From: Prochlorococcus sp. AG-347-I19
GTDB lineage: Bacteria > Cyanobacteriota > Cyanobacteriia > PCC-6307 > Cyanobiaceae
Length of the DNA stretch: 55,158 nucleotides
NCBI GenBank assembly: GCA_003279105.1
Contig: QCBO01000009.1
Location: 1-55,158, forward strand
Direction of reading: 5' to 3'
The translations under genes and the position numbers were made by a program. Shown here piece after piece: positions 35,774-49,019 of the stretch. The notes under the pieces are model-generated. The model made no database searches. It was not told where the DNA came from and saw nothing but the letters and a program-made list of their open reading frames with translations. Positions within the stretch are counted from its first letter, which is position 1; the number at the start of each line of letters is the position of its first letter.

Positions 35774-36096
35774 TTTTGATATTTACCAAATTGATCATTA
35801 TATAAATCATCTTCGACTTCTTTACCAATAATGATGTTCAAATCTGACTTAGGATATGCCACACACAAAAGTGCAAAGCCCTTTTCCCTTAAATCATCAT
35901 TTAATCCCATAGCATCTTCTTGATCTACAGATCCTTCCAATATCATGGAGGCACAATCTGTACAAACTCCTGAACAACAACTACTTGGTAAATCTATTCC
36001 ATTCATTTTTGCCGCTGAAATAATATCTTGATCTTCAGAACATAGAAAACTAATAGTCTTTTGTTCGAATTGAACTTTTATATTGTATTTAGGCAT
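35770..36096 (-). CDS. 2Fe-2S ferredoxin (108 aa)
   Basis: Plant-type ferredoxin: cluster ligands Cys40, Cys45, Cys48 and Cys78 (CCSGVCTDC and LLCVAYP). Such proteins pass single electrons. It lies just downstream of the ATP synthase operon (16 bases from atpG) and may share its transcript. Confidence 0.9.
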   Translation of the reverse strand: MPKYNIKVQFEQKTISFLCSEDQDIISAAKMNGIDLPSSCCSGVCTDCASMILEGSVDQEDAMGLNDDLREKGFALLCVAYPKSDLNIIIGKEVEDDLYNDQFGKYQK

Positions 36097-36112
36097 ATCC
36101 TAAATCTTATTA

Positions 36113-37063
36113 CTAAACTGCTGAACCGCCTACAACTTCTAATATTTCTTGAGTAATAGCTGCTTGTCTTGCTTTGTTATACGTTAGATTCAAAGTACTT
36201 GCTAATTCTTTGGCATTATCACTCGCGTTATTCATAGCTGTCATCCTGCAAGCTAGTTCTGAAGCTGCCGACTCTTGAAGCGCTCTTAGTACCTGATTCT
36301 GTAAATATAGTGGTAATAACGAATCTAATAGTTGATCAGGACTTTGTTCAAAAACAATATCTGATGGCAACTTCTCTGAATCACTTTTTTCAATATTTGA
36401 TTTTTCAACAAGTAACTTACTATCTTTTGTAGTCAACCTAAAAATTTCATCGTTTTCCTCAGCAATTCCTTGAGGGTCAAGTGGCAATAGTGTTTGAACT
36501 ACAGGGGCGCAGCTAACTAAAGTGATGAATTTGGTGTAAATAATTTCCACTCTATCAGAATTTTCTGAAAGAAATTCAGCTAAAATCTCATTTGTAACTC
36601 CTTCAGAGTCCTTGACTGTGGGTACCTGTTCTAGTTCTTTGAAAGTACTTTTAATTACATATCTATCCTTTCTATTTTGAAAATATCCAATAGCTTTCTT
36701 CCCTACCAAAATTAAATTTGGCTGATACCCTTGTTTAATTAATTCTGCATATCTTACTTCTACCTTTTTTATAATATTTGTGTTGTAACCACCGCATAAC
36801 CCTCTATCCGCAGTTATGCAAACCAAGGTGATGTTCTTTACTTCTCTCTTTGATAATAGAGGGGAGTCTACTGCCTCAAATTGTACTCTAGATTGAATAT
36901 TTTCTAAGACCCGAGCAAGTTTATCTGCAAAAGGTCTGCTCTTAAGTACTTGATCTTGAGCTCTTCTAACTTTTGCAGCTGCAACAAGTCTCATGGCCTC
37001 CGTTATTTTTCTTGTATTTTTAACGGAAACGATTCGATCTCTAATCTCTTTAAGATTTGCCAT
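36113..37063 (-). CDS. atpG: ATP synthase gamma subunit
   Basis: Central stalk. N- and C-terminal coiled coil ([45 protein letters not shown]-like end) around a domain with a cyanobacterial insert near residues 200-235 that lacks the chloroplast regulatory Cys pair. 316 residues. Last gene of the operon 41848-36113. Confidence 0.96.
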   Translation of the reverse strand: MANLKEIRDRIVSVKNTRKITEAMRLVAAAKVRRAQDQVLKSRPFADKLARVLENIQSRVQFEAVDSPLLSKREVKNITLVCITADRGLCGGYNTNIIKKVEVRYAELIKQGYQPNLILVGKKAIGYFQNRKDRYVIKSTFKELEQVPTVKDSEGVTNEILAEFLSENSDRVEIIYTKFITLVSCAPVVQTLLPLDPQGIAEENDEIFRLTTKDSKLLVEKSNIEKSDSEKLPSDIVFEQSPDQLLDSLLPLYLQNQVLRALQESAASELACRMTAMNNASDNAKELASTLNLTYNKARQAAITQEILEVVGGSAV

Positions 37064-37082
37064 GGTATCTCCTTATATAAAT

Positions 37083-38612
<1,530 letters not shown>

Positions 38613-38630
38613 TTAAGGTTGATTTAAAAG

Positions 38631-39173
38631 TTACTTGGAAAGAGTTAAGCCAAGTTTTTTAATTTGTGAAGCGAGGGAAGCATCAATTACTTTTGATCCT
38701 ACACTGGCGACGAAACCACCAATAAGAGATGGGTCGATTTTAGTTACAAGTTCTAATTTTTCTGTTCCAGCAATATTGATGATCTTTTTGGTAATTAAAC
38801 CTTTCTGTTCATCAGTAAGCTCGACTGCAGAAGTAACAGTTGCCAAAGCAATATTACTATTTTCTCGGTAAATTTCTAAAAACCTATCAAGAATTGAAGA
38901 AAGAATTCCAATTCTTTGCCTATCGGCCAATAATTTTAAGAAATTTAGTAAGGAAGAATTAACCTTATTTGAAAAAATTTCAATAATGATTTTCTTCTTA
39001 GCATCTGTCTCTAAAATGGGAGAGGATAGTGCCTTCTCCAATTCAGGGGAATCATTTATTAATTCCAAGAGTTGTTTAACCTCAGAAACCATCTCTTCAG
39101 TTTGCGAATTCTCATTCACAACTTGAAGTAATGCCTCTGCGTATGGTGTAGTGACTGAATTTAAAAGTGGCAT
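38631..39173 (-). CDS. atpH: ATP synthase delta subunit
   Basis: Peripheral stalk tip that holds F1 (180 aa). The N-terminal VTTPYAEALLQV and C-terminal DPSLIGGFVASVGSKVIDASL are typical. Overlaps the atpF stop by one base. Confidence 0.94.
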   Translation of the reverse strand: MPLLNSVTTPYAEALLQVVNENSQTEEMVSEVKQLLELINDSPELEKALSSPILETDAKKKIIIEIFSNKVNSSLLNFLKLLADRQRIGILSSILDRFLEIYRENSNIALATVTSAVELTDEQKGLITKKIINIAGTEKLELVTKIDPSLIGGFVASVGSKVIDASLASQIKKLGLTLSK

Positions 39174-39685
39174 TAGTTCACCTCAATATTATTGATTGAT
39201 TGAGTTACCAAATTTTCTTGTGTTGTTTTATCAAGTCGATTTGGGAGAGAATCTAAAGCTTTCTTAATTGCCAGTTCAACAGCTTCTTTTCGAAGTTGAG
39301 AAATTGCTCTGGATGCTTCAGAGCTCTCATCAGAGATTGCACTTTGTTTAATTCGTGCCATCTCCTCTATCGCTTTTTTCTCACTTTCCAGTCTGATTGA
39401 TTCAGATCTTTTAAGGGAATCAGCTTTTATTTGAGAAGCTTTTTCTTCTGCTGAAGATAAATCTTTCTTCGCCTTTTCTAAAGCTTGAGTTGCATTTAGA
39501 AGTCGATCTTCAGCATCTTTTAATTCAAGAAGTATCCCTTCTCTCCTTTTTTGAAGCATTTTACCTAGAAAACTAGGCAAAAATTTATAAAGACCGAAAA
39601 CTACTACAGCCCAATTAAGGATATTAGTTTCGAATAAATTGAAATTAAATCCAAAACCTTCTGTAGCTAAAAGAGTTAAATTCAT
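39173..39685 (-). CDS. atpF: ATP synthase b subunit
   Basis: One N-terminal membrane helix ([18 protein letters not shown]) and a long charged coiled coil (about residues 45-150): the peripheral stalk. Its start overlaps the b' stop by 4 bases. Confidence 0.93.
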   Translation of the reverse strand: MNLTLLATEGFGFNFNLFETNILNWAVVVFGLYKFLPSFLGKMLQKRREGILLELKDAEDRLLNATQALEKAKKDLSSAEEKASQIKADSLKRSESIRLESEKKAIEEMARIKQSAISDESSEASRAISQLRKEAVELAIKKALDSLPNRLDKTTQENLVTQSINNIEVN

Positions 39686-40143
39686 TTTTCTAGAATCAAT
39701 CTATTAACAATAAGTTCGCTTAGATCATCAGCCTGTTTAGAAAGTTGATCACGAGCAGCAGTTGTCTGACTTTCAATTTCTAGTCTTGCTTTTTCTTTTG
39801 AAGCATTTGCTTCATTGTTAGCAAGTTCTAGTGCTTCTTTATAAAGCTTGTCAGACTCATCCTCAGCTTCGCTCACAATTCTTTGAGCTTCTGTACGAGC
39901 ACTTTGAAGCTGAGTTAACAAATCAGCTTCTAATTTTTTTACCTCAGAAAGTTTATTTTTAGCCTCAATAATATTATTACTTACAAACTTTTCTCTTTTT
40001 TCTACAACATTGCCTACAGGCTTAAAAAAGAGAGAATTTAATATGTAAGTAAGCGCAACTACCTGTATCGCCATTAGAGGCAAAGTGGCATTTATATCAA
40101 ATAATCCACCTTCTGTAGCACCAAAAAAATTAAAGGCCAACAT
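39682..40143 (-). CDS. atpF2: ATP synthase b' subunit
   Basis: The second, cyanobacteria/plastid-type stalk subunit: helix ([20 protein letters not shown]), then a heptad-rich coil (153 aa). Pairs with b to form the stalk. Confidence 0.93.
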   Translation of the reverse strand: MLAFNFFGATEGGLFDINATLPLMAIQVVALTYILNSLFFKPVGNVVEKREKFVSNNIIEAKNKLSEVKKLEADLLTQLQSARTEAQRIVSEAEDESDKLYKEALELANNEANASKEKARLEIESQTTAARDQLSKQADDLSELIVNRLILEK

Positions 40144-40212
40144 ATGATTCAGTTGAAGTTAAAAAAATTATATTTAGATATTGCTAATAAGGATTAGAAG
40201 CAATATTAACTT

Positions 40213-40476
<264 letters not shown>

Positions 40477-40536
40477 TTAATACTTGTGATAATCTTTGTT
40501 GTCATACACGCTTGGACATCCTTTCTTTTAAGAATG

Positions 40537-40555
40537 GGTCTGATATTTTCAGACC
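40537..40555 (-). promoter_or_regulatory. Hairpin in the atpB-atpE gap
   Basis: GGTCTGA and TCAGACC pair perfectly around a 5-base loop (palindromic, so it forms in the minus-strand mRNA). It lies in the 164-base gap between a and c subunit genes, where extra c-subunit expression is needed. It could be a processing or stabilising site; no T-run follows, so it is no terminator. Confidence 0.5.
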
Positions 40556-40622
40556 TACGCGATTAGATATTTTGCCAGATTACAGACCCTTTGTAAAAGT
40601 GTCTGAATGTATTAGAAGAAAG

Positions 40623-41348
40623 CTAATGATGTTCTTCAACAGCTTCTCCAATGTAGTAGGCCGCTAAAGTTGCGAAAATCAATGCCTGAATTGCACTAGT
40701 AAATAATCCTAAGAACATAACAGGTATTGGGAGGATTAGCGGAACTAAAAAGACTAGAACGCCAACAACAAGTTCATCAGCCAAAATATTTCCAAATAGC
40801 CTGAAAGAAAGTGATAAAGGTTTCGTAAAATCTTCTAGAATTTTGAAAGGAAGCATAATAGGAGTTGGGTGAACATAATATTCGAAGTATCTCCAACCCT
40901 TATTGCTTAAACCTGCATAGAAATAAGAAAGTGAAACCAATAAAGCCAAGGCTATAGTTGTATTGATATCTGCAGTAGGTGCTCCTAATTCTCCACTTGG
41001 TAACTTAATCAATCTCCAAGGAATTAAAGCTCCTCCCCAATTACTTACAAAGACGAATAAAAATAAAGTACCTATAAATGGCATCCAATCTCTATATACT
41101 TTTTCACCTATTTGAGTCCTAGCAAGATCTCTTATGTAATCCCAAAGGAACTCAAGCAAGTTTTGAAGGCCTTTAGGATCATTTTCCATTTTTTTAGTTC
41201 CTAGAGAAATAAAAACTAATAATGCTCCTAATAAAATCCAAGATGTTAAAAATACCTGCCCATGAATTCTGATATTTCCAATTTGCCAATAAAGATGTTG
41301 ACCAACTTCTAATGCTGCAAAATTTGTTAGCAAGGAATTAAAAAACAT
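40623..41348 (-). CDS. atpB: ATP synthase a subunit
   Basis: The proton channel (241 aa, five membrane helices). The essential Arg lies in [17 protein letters not shown]; start [21 protein letters not shown]. Behind atp1 by 23 bases. Confidence 0.96.
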   Translation of the reverse strand: MFFNSLLTNFAALEVGQHLYWQIGNIRIHGQVFLTSWILLGALLVFISLGTKKMENDPKGLQNLLEFLWDYIRDLARTQIGEKVYRDWMPFIGTLFLFVFVSNWGGALIPWRLIKLPSGELGAPTADINTTIALALLVSLSYFYAGLSNKGWRYFEYYVHPTPIMLPFKILEDFTKPLSLSFRLFGNILADELVVGVLVFLVPLILPIPVMFLGLFTSAIQALIFATLAAYYIGEAVEEHH

Positions 41349-41371
41349 TTGTTTTGAATAAAAAAATTTAC

Positions 41372-41848
41372 TTAAGAACGTGAAAAATAAAGAATGAGTG
41401 AAGGCTTATAAATAAAAAAACCTATCATCGCAGGAAAAATATCCAAAGATCCTAGCTTGCTCGCAAAAATAAAGAGGCAAACTGGAACTAATAGTTGCAA
41501 TTTTGATACACCTGATGATTCTTTACCAAGTTTTCCTATACTTTTAGCAAGCAAACGTAGGTAAAAAATGCCGGCAATTGCACCTGTAAAAATACTAAAA
41601 CCAAATTTAAAACTTAGAAAAATTCCAGTTATTGATGCTAATAAAATAGAAAAAATAAAAGTAATTCCAAAAATTGTTAATTGCAATTTTGTGTATTCAT
41701 CATTTTCAGAAAGCAAAAGATCTATTTGATTGGCAATGCCAGATTTACTTTCTTTGATGATCGAATTATTCAGGGATTGAGGAAATTGAACATTCTCATT
41801 AGAAGGATGCTCAAGTTTTTTTCTATTTGAGTCCACTGATGTGAACAT
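41372..41848 (-). CDS. atp1: ATP synthase Atp1/AtpI-type membrane protein
   Basis: Four hydrophobic segments after a 40-residue polar start; first gene of the operon, as in all cyanobacteria. AtpI-type proteins help assemble the c-ring. Weakly conserved; assigned largely by position. Confidence 0.85.
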   Translation of the reverse strand: MFTSVDSNRKKLEHPSNENVQFPQSLNNSIIKESKSGIANQIDLLLSENDEYTKLQLTIFGITFIFSILLASITGIFLSFKFGFSIFTGAIAGIFYLRLLAKSIGKLGKESSGVSKLQLLVPVCLFIFASKLGSLDIFPAMIGFFIYKPSLILYFSRS

Positions 41849-42115
41849 AGCTTAGAAACCCCCTCTTAATGGTTTGAAGTAAGTACATAAACTCACGGAA
41901 TCTATCACGGAGAGGTGCCCTTTAGCTAGTTTTTTTCTATAAAAAATTAATTCTTAAGATTTATGATGAATCTATAGACCACTTTTTACTTTATTCTTCA
42001 TAAATAAACTTTATTCAAAGTCATCTTTTTAATTGGCTTAACACTTTAAAACGTTAATAAAAGACTTGGCAAAATCTCAATTAAACGTCTCAATAGTACA
42101 TATACATGTAAAAAA

Positions 42116-43354
42116 TTGGCGATAAGTCAAGAAAAAATAAAATACAAAAGAATTTCTAAAAGAAAAAAAAACTTAAGTTCTAATCACAAAAAAAATTTAA
42201 GCAATTTATTAAGAGAGTCTATTTTTCCATTACCTTGGACGATATGGCCTTATGAGGCAAAAATCCTCATTGTCCTCATTGGAATTTGGTCAACATTAGG
42301 AATATGCATACTAGGATCATCAAGTTGGTGGGTAGCTAGTAGGGAAATGGGAAATTGGGCTTATTTCCTTAAAAAACAAATCATTTGGACAATTCCAGGA
42401 ATTAGTCTATTTTATTTCGTTCTTAATACAAACATTAGAAATCTTTTAAAGTTTTCAAGAATTATTTTTTATATTTTATTCTTTCTGATTGTCCTTACCA
42501 ATTTTACTGGAATTACAGTTAATGGTTCTTCAAGGTGGCTAGTGCTTGGCAATTTACGTCTGCAGCCATCTGAATTAATTAAACCTTTTTTAATTCTAGA
42601 AGCTTCAAATCTTTTCGCACATTGGAATCTAGTAAAGAATGACAAAAAATTAATTTCAATAATATCCTTTGGTTTATTAATTTTATTTATACTAAAACAG
42701 CCTAATTTAAGTACTGCATCATTAACTGGAATTCTTCTTTGGGTAATGGGTTTATGTGGAGGAGTAAAACTTAGCTCTCTTTGCTCATTTGCTTCAATAG
42801 GATTCATTACAGGATGTATCAGCATTTTTAATAACGAATATCAAAAACTGAGAGTTACTTCATTTATAAATCCTTGGAAAGATCAACAAGAAAATGGATT
42901 TCAATTGGTTCAGAGTTTATTAGCTATAGGTTCAGGAGGTCTATTTGGCGAAGGTTTTGGACTGTCCATACAAAAATTACAATATCTACCGTTCATGTAT
43001 ACAGATTTTATTTTTGCCATTTTTGCGGAAGAATTTGGTTTATTAGGATGTACTTTATTTTTAGGATTTTTAGCAGTTTTCTCTTACATAAGTCTAAGAA
43101 TTAGTCTTAAGTGCAGGAACAACTATACAAAATTAGTTGCTATCGGATGTGGTGTATTGTTGACTGGTCAATCAATAATGCATATTGCTGTAGCGACAGG
43201 TTCAATGCCTACTACAGGCTTACCACTACCTTTCATCAGTTATGGTGGCAATTCATTAGTAGCTTCTTTTTTTATTGCAGGGATGTTAGTGAGATGTTCA
43301 TTAGAGTCAACAGGATTGATTGGTATGATTAGTACACGAAAGACTCTCAATTAG
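42116..43354 (+). CDS. ftsW: Cell division protein FtsW
   Basis: SEDS-family peptidoglycan glycosyltransferase with about ten membrane helices. Diagnostic: NGSSRWLVLGNLRLQPSE, NPWKDQQENGFQLVQSLLAI, AEEFGLLG and GLPLPFISYGGNSL. The start is a TTG (MAISQEK); no ATG is available until past residue 70, so it is probably right. Divergent from the ATP synthase operon (267-base gap). Confidence 0.92.
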   Translation: MAISQEKIKYKRISKRKKNLSSNHKKNLSNLLRESIFPLPWTIWPYEAKILIVLIGIWSTLGICILGSSSWWVASREMGNWAYFLKKQIIWTIPGISLFYFVLNTNIRNLLKFSRIIFYILFFLIVLTNFTGITVNGSSRWLVLGNLRLQPSELIKPFLILEASNLFAHWNLVKNDKKLISIISFGLLILFILKQPNLSTASLTGILLWVMGLCGGVKLSSLCSFASIGFITGCISIFNNEYQKLRVTSFINPWKDQQENGFQLVQSLLAIGSGGLFGEGFGLSIQKLQYLPFMYTDFIFAIFAEEFGLLGCTLFLGFLAVFSYISLRISLKCRNNYTKLVAIGCGVLLTGQSIMHIAVATGSMPTTGLPLPFISYGGNSLVASFFIAGMLVRCSLESTGLIGMISTRKTLN

Positions 43355-43436
43355 TTAGAATTCAAAAGATTTAATTCAAGCCATCGAATCATTAAATTTA
43401 GTTATTTCAGAATTATCTCAAAAGGGTAATCTGCTT

Positions 43437-44093
43437 ATGCAGAATGGTCTTAATAGTCCTGGTCTATTTACTATATTTTTGATTTTCAGCGCAGGACTTT
43501 TAACAAGTCTTGGGCCATGCTCATTATCATTACTTCCAGTGACAATTGCTTATATAGGAGGAACAGATAAAAATAAATTTAAACTTATTAGTTTTTCAGG
43601 GGGAGTTGTTTTTTCGCTTGTAGCACTAGGGGCTGCGAGTGGATTCTTAGGTAAAATATACGGGCAAATTCCAGCTTATTACACTTCGATAGTTGCCTTG
43701 ATCGCAATAATAATGGGTTTAAATTTACTAGGAATTTTAAAGTTTCAGTTCCCGAATGGACCTGATCTAAAAAAAATAGAGGATAAGATACCATCCCTCA
43801 TAGCACCTTTTGCTATAGGAACTACTTTTGGACTAGCCTCTTCACCTTGCATCACTCCAGTTTTAGCAACTCTTCTAGCTTGGGTATCGCAAGCTAAAAA
43901 CCCTGTAATCTCAATTATTTTTTTATTTTTCTTTGGAATAGGCCAAGTCACTCCAATAATTATTGCGGGAGCAACGGCAGAAAACTTAAAAAAATTTTTA
44001 GAGCTTAGAAAATTTAGTCAAATAATTCCAACCTTAAGTGGGATATTTTTAGTAGCACTAGGATTATTAAATTTATTCTCAAATTGGATTTAA
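43437..44093 (+). CDS. ccdA: Cytochrome c biogenesis protein CcdA
   Basis: Carries reducing power across the thylakoid membrane for haem attachment. Six membrane helices; the redox Cys pair is Cys28 (LGPCSLSLLP) and Cys138 (SSPCITPVL). 218 residues. Its stop touches the start of ccs1 (TAAATG). Confidence 0.94.
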   Translation: MQNGLNSPGLFTIFLIFSAGLLTSLGPCSLSLLPVTIAYIGGTDKNKFKLISFSGGVVFSLVALGAASGFLGKIYGQIPAYYTSIVALIAIIMGLNLLGILKFQFPNGPDLKKIEDKIPSLIAPFAIGTTFGLASSPCITPVLATLLAWVSQAKNPVISIIFLFFFGIGQVTPIIIAGATAENLKKFLELRKFSQIIPTLSGIFLVALGLLNLFSNWI

Positions 44094-45380
44094 ATGATTA
44101 TTTTTAAGAATCTAATTTTAAAAATATCAAGTTTACGATTCGCTATATCACTGATAATTTTCATAGCTATTGCCAGTGGCATAGGTACTTTTATACCTCA
44201 AGGTAGTAATAAAAATTTTTATATTGATAATTTCGATAGTGCTCCCATTTTTGGATTCTTAGATGGAGAAAAAGTCTTAAAACTGCAATTGGATCATATA
44301 TATACAAGTTTTTGGTTTTTATTTGCATTAATTCTTCTTTGCATTTCCCTAGCAGCTTGTAGTTTCAGGAGGCAAATCCCTTCATTAAAAGCTTCATTTA
44401 AATGGGTTGAATATAAGAGCGAAAAAAAATTCAGCAAACTGCAATTAACGTCAAGTCACCCAATCAATCCAAATGGAGACATTATAACAATAGTTGATTT
44501 ACTACTAAAAAAAAGAGGATGGAAAACTTACAAATTTAAAAGTCATATTTCTGCAAGAAGGGGTTTAATTGGAAAAATAGGTCCTTTAGTTGTACATATC
44601 GGATTAATAGTTTTACTAATAGGTTCAGCATATGGAAGTTTTACAAGTCAATCAAAAGAACAATATTTATTGCCTGGAGAAAGTTTGGATCTTGTTAATG
44701 AGAGCACAAACTCAAAAGCCAATGTAAAATTAGTCGATTTTTCTATAGAACGAGAAAGTGATGGAATACCCAAACAGTTTATTTCAAAGTTAAATTTTTC
44801 ATCTGAAGACCTTAACTTAAATGAAATCAAAACCGCCAAAGTTAATCGCCCAATAAGGTTTAAAGGATTAACTATTTATCAAGCTGATTGGGCAATATCA
44901 AATGTAGTTTTAGAAATAGATAATATCCTTTATCAATTACAATTAAAGGAGATTCCCGAAATCGGCAATCAAGTTTGGGGAGTTTTAGTTGAATTAGGAA
45001 CAGAAACTAAAAAAAATTTCCTCCTAACAATAGATAATGAAAATGGTCCACTTAAAATTTCCAATACAGAAAATTTTTCCGGGAATAATCTCTTTGTCAA
45101 TGACAATCCTCTTCAAGTTAACTCTTCAAAAGTATCTCTAAAAAAAATAATACCAAGTAGCGGATTAATAATTAAAAATGATCCGTCTATACCTTTTATT
45201 TACTTTTCTTTTATTTTAATAATTTTTGGAACAATAATAAGTCTTATACCAACAATTCAATTATGGATTCTTGTAAATAATGAATCACAAAAGCTATTCA
45301 TTGGAGGTCTTAGTAATAAAAATCTAGTTGGTTTTAAAAAGGAATTTTTTAAATTATCAGAAGAAATAAAAAATTTTTAA
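44094..45380 (+). CDS. ccs1: Cytochrome c biogenesis protein Ccs1/ResB
   Basis: System II haem-ligation component: three N-terminal membrane helices ([20 protein letters not shown] is the typical ResB start), a large lumenal domain, and a last helix ([20 protein letters not shown]). Works with CcsA, which is not in this window. Overlaps queF (convergent) by 4 bases. Confidence 0.93.
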   Translation: MIIFKNLILKISSLRFAISLIIFIAIASGIGTFIPQGSNKNFYIDNFDSAPIFGFLDGEKVLKLQLDHIYTSFWFLFALILLCISLAACSFRRQIPSLKASFKWVEYKSEKKFSKLQLTSSHPINPNGDIITIVDLLLKKRGWKTYKFKSHISARRGLIGKIGPLVVHIGLIVLLIGSAYGSFTSQSKEQYLLPGESLDLVNESTNSKANVKLVDFSIERESDGIPKQFISKLNFSSEDLNLNEIKTAKVNRPIRFKGLTIYQADWAISNVVLEIDNILYQLQLKEIPEIGNQVWGVLVELGTETKKNFLLTIDNENGPLKISNTENFSGNNLFVNDNPLQVNSSKVSLKKIIPSSGLIIKNDPSIPFIYFSFILIIFGTIISLIPTIQLWILVNNESQKLFIGGLSNKNLVGFKKEFFKLSEEIKNF

Positions 45381-45787
45381 TTTTTTTTCTGTCCGCTAAA
45401 TATATCTAATTGCATAGAAACATTCCCTCTAGGGTTAAATGCAGCATTTAAATGAATCCAGTGAGGCGAGCCCGCATTCACTAAATCATCCATAATTCTA
45501 TTAACAACTTCTTCATGTGATATCTTCATATCTCTAAAATTATTAATATAGAGCTTTAAAGACTTCAATTCATAGACTCTCAAATTAGGTTGATAAATAA
45601 TATTTAGTTTTGCAAAATCTGGATAACCAGAAAAGGGGCACTTACATGTAAATTCTGGTAACTGGATAGAAATTTCATAATTTCTTTTCTTATTTGGATT
45701 ATCGAAACAAATTATTTTTGATTCTTCAATAATTCTTTCACCATAAAGTGGTCTTTGGGTCGAATCATCTAATTTAGCTGTACTCAT
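45377..45787 (-). CDS. queF: NADPH-dependent preQ0 reductase QueF
   Basis: Makes preQ1 for queuosine in tRNA. The nucleophile Cys50 is in [10 protein letters not shown], with Asp57; SGxPD is typical. 136 residues, the short (unimodular) type. Confidence 0.94.
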   Translation of the reverse strand: MSTAKLDDSTQRPLYGERIIEESKIICFDNPNKKRNYEISIQLPEFTCKCPFSGYPDFAKLNIIYQPNLRVYELKSLKLYINNFRDMKISHEEVVNRIMDDLVNAGSPHWIHLNAAFNPRGNVSMQLDIFSGQKKN

Positions 45788-45965
45788 TTTTAGTAGAACT
45801 TATTTACTAAACGTATATAAAAAGATGAAAAACTGCAAAAATCTCAACAAGCTAAAGTATTACAATTGAATAAGTCAAAAGCTGTTAAATCTTATTTTTG
45901 TATAATTAATAACATTCATGATGTCGGTTAAAAGGGTTATATGTGATTAGTTGAATGAAAAATTA

Positions 45966-46211
45966 ATGGACATTTGTTTGATAACTATTGATAACAATTT
46001 AAATAAATCCCTTCAACCCAAAAGCGCTATTGGAATGTTATGGCTTCAAACACACTTTGAGAATAATCAGTGGGAAGCGTTATCAAATAGTACAGTAATA
46101 ATTTCTGAGGAAAATTCCCAATTATTAATTGAAGACGCTACCAATGCAGGCCTTGATATTAAATGTTTTTCTGATATTTCAATGTTGGATGTTTTCCCAA
46201 AAAACAATTAA
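45966..46211 (+). CDS. Small conserved cyanobacterial protein upstream of glnB (81 aa)
   Basis: MDICLITIDNNLNKSLQPKSAIGMLWLQTHFE is typical of a family in cyanobacteria. The ATG at 45966 is preferred to a TTG at 45951. A TATAAT lies at 45901. It is 24 bases before glnB and probably shares its transcript. Function unknown. Confidence 0.7.
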   Translation: MDICLITIDNNLNKSLQPKSAIGMLWLQTHFENNQWEALSNSTVIISEENSQLLIEDATNAGLDIKCFSDISMLDVFPKNN

Positions 46212-46574
<363 letters not shown>

Positions 46575-46575
46575 T

Positions 46576-47388
46576 TCAGAGAGTCTTTTTTACTAAATTT
46601 TGTATATATTCACTATTAATCATTTTATTGGATTGACTTCCTAAGGTCATCCAAGCTAGATATTCATGATTTCCAGCAGGACCTACCAGCGGAGAAGCTA
46701 TCAAATTCTTTATATTCCATTGAAAATTTTTAGCAGCATAAATAACAGACTCTATAGCCTCAGTATGGAATTTAGGATTACGAACCACACCACCTTTACT
46801 GACTTTTTCTTTACCCACCTCAAATTGGGGTTTAATTAAAAATATTCCCTCAATACAATCACCTTCTAATAAATTACCAATAGATTTAAAAACTAACTTC
46901 AATGAAATAAAAGACAAATCAGCAACCACAAAATTTGGTAATTCATTACTTTTAGATAAAAGATCATTAGGTTTTAAATTTCGAATATTAGTTCGTTCAA
47001 AAAGTATAACTTTGGGGTTATTTCTAATCTTCCATGCGGTTTGTCCATAACCAACATCTATCCCATAAACTAACTTTGCTCCTTGTTGCAATAAGCAATC
47101 AGTAAATCCCCCAGTTGAGATTCCTGCGTCAATACATATTTTGTCTTTTACTTTAATTTCAAGTTTATTAAATGCCTCTAATAATTTTTCGCCGCCCCTT
47201 GATACAAACATGGGTTCGGAATCAATAAAAAATTCAGATCCAATTAATACTTGATGGCCAGGTTTATCCCATACTTTTCCATTAATATCTCTAACCTTAC
47301 CCGCAAGAATTAAACCTTGGGCTTTTTGACGAGTTTCACATAAACCGCTTTTAAAAAGATAAAGGTCTAATCTACTTTTTTTAATCAT
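46576..47388 (-). CDS. tlyA: TlyA-family rRNA 2'-O-methyltransferase
   Basis: An S4 RNA-binding domain (residues 3-65: RLDLYLFKSGLCETRQKAQGL-type) and an FtsJ-like methyltransferase (CIDAGISTGGFTDCLLQQGAKLVYGIDVGYGQ). Called hemolysin in old annotation; the likely substrate is rRNA. Confidence 0.9.
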   Translation of the reverse strand: MIKKSRLDLYLFKSGLCETRQKAQGLILAGKVRDINGKVWDKPGHQVLIGSEFFIDSEPMFVSRGGEKLLEAFNKLEIKVKDKICIDAGISTGGFTDCLLQQGAKLVYGIDVGYGQTAWKIRNNPKVILFERTNIRNLKPNDLLSKSNELPNFVVADLSFISLKLVFKSIGNLLEGDCIEGIFLIKPQFEVGKEKVSKGGVVRNPKFHTEAIESVIYAAKNFQWNIKNLIASPLVGPAGNHEYLAWMTLGSQSNKMINSEYIQNLVKKTL

Positions 47389-47675
47389 ATATTAATCAAT
47401 AAAAAGACTGAATAATGAACTTCTACAAGATTAAGATCCAAATTCTTTAATACCTTCCAATTTTAAATAAGAACTAAAAAATTACCCATTATTAACGAAA
47501 GGAATAAAGGAAAAAATGCAAACATTTTTATATTTGAGCTTTCTAATTAGCCAGAAAAATGTTACATAAGAAAATAATACCTAGGCAAATATCTTCAATG
47601 GCAAGTACATCTTTAAGGTATAAAGCAATAATTCGATTTTGGCTATAAAGTTTAAATTGATAATTAATAAAAATT

Positions 47676-48971
47676 GTGATCGAGCGTTACACATTACCCG
47701 AAATGGGGAAAATCTGGACTGATAGCGCAAAATTCCAGAGTTGGCTTAAGGTTGAAATAGCTGCATGTGAAGCAAATTTTTCCCTAGGAAAAATTCCTGA
47801 GAATGCCATTAAAGAGATACGTTCAAATGCAAAGTTTGATAAATCTAGAATTGTAGAAATTGAGAAAGAAGTTAAACATGATGTCATAGCATTTCTTACA
47901 AGCGTTAATGAATTTGTAGGCGATTCTGGAAGATACATACATGTTGGTATGACTAGTAGTGATGTACTTGATACTGGCTTATCTCTTCAGTTAAAAGATT
48001 CTTGCGAATTATTATTAGAAGAAATTGAGAAATTAGAAAATGAAGTCAGATTATTAGCAAGGAAGCATAAAAATACATTAATGATTGGCAGATCTCATGC
48101 CATTCATGGGGAGCCAATTTCCTTTGGTTTTAAACTTGCTGGATGGTTAGCAGAAATAATAAGAAACAAAAAAAGATTGTTAACGCTGAGAGAATCTGTA
48201 GCAATTGGACAAATCAGTGGTGCAATGGGAACTTACGCTAATACGAATCCCAAAGTGGAGCGTATAACTTGTGATTTACTTGGCTTAAAACCAGATACAG
48301 CAAGTACTCAAGTTATATCGAGAGACAGACATGCAGAATATGTGCAAACTATTGCCCTAGTTGGCGCTTCTTTAGATAGATTTGCAACTGAAATAAGAAA
48401 TTTACAAAGAACTGATGTTTTAGAAGTTGAGGAGGGATTCACAAAAGGACAAAAAGGAAGTTCTGCTATGCCTCATAAAAGAAATCCTATTCGAAGTGAA
48501 AGAGTAAGCGGTTTAGCACGAATTTTGAGGAGTTACGTCTTAACAGCACTGGAAAATGTTCCACTTTGGCATGAAAGAGATATAAGCCATAGTTCAAATG
48601 AACGTATCATGTTGCCTGACGTTTCAATCTGTTTGCATTTTATGCTCAGGGAAATGAAAGATATAGTAAGCAATTTGGAAGTTTATCCAAAAAATATGCT
48701 CAAAAATTTAAATATATATGGTGGTGTAATCTTTAGTCAGAAAGTTTTACTTTTGCTTGTAGAAAAAGGGTTGTCCAGAGAAAAAGCTTACAGTTTAGTA
48801 CAAAAAAATGCGCATCATGCGTGGAATACCGAAAATGGGAATTTCAGAGAAAATATAGAGAGAGATAATGAAATAATGGATTTTATTGATCATAGTGACT
48901 TAGAAGAATGTTTTAATCCTTCAATTCATCTTAATAATTTAAGTGTAATATGGGAGAAGTTAGGTATCTAG
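47676..48971 (+). CDS. purB: Adenylosuccinate lyase
   Basis: Two steps of purine synthesis. The fumarase-superfamily signature GSSAMPHKRNPIRSE and the HDVIAFL/TSSDVLDT motifs are present; 431 residues. A GTG start (MIERYTLPEMG) matches the usual N-terminus. fumC follows 48 bases later. Confidence 0.96.
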   Translation: MIERYTLPEMGKIWTDSAKFQSWLKVEIAACEANFSLGKIPENAIKEIRSNAKFDKSRIVEIEKEVKHDVIAFLTSVNEFVGDSGRYIHVGMTSSDVLDTGLSLQLKDSCELLLEEIEKLENEVRLLARKHKNTLMIGRSHAIHGEPISFGFKLAGWLAEIIRNKKRLLTLRESVAIGQISGAMGTYANTNPKVERITCDLLGLKPDTASTQVISRDRHAEYVQTIALVGASLDRFATEIRNLQRTDVLEVEEGFTKGQKGSSAMPHKRNPIRSERVSGLARILRSYVLTALENVPLWHERDISHSSNERIMLPDVSICLHFMLREMKDIVSNLEVYPKNMLKNLNIYGGVIFSQKVLLLLVEKGLSREKAYSLVQKNAHHAWNTENGNFRENIERDNEIMDFIDHSDLEECFNPSIHLNNLSVIWEKLGI

Positions 48972-49019
48972 GATTACTGAAAACCTTATCTAAGTTAAAC
49001 CAGTGTTTTCAGAGGAATA

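Noticed and set aside
42092-42110. AGTACATATACATGT, like a LexA box before ftsW
   Set aside because: The second half lacks the required GTACT; the inverted repeat is not complete.
45901-45915. GTATAATTAATAAC before glnB as an NtcA site
   Set aside because: The right half is AAC instead of TAC and it overlaps the TATAAT, the wrong place for an NtcA activator site.
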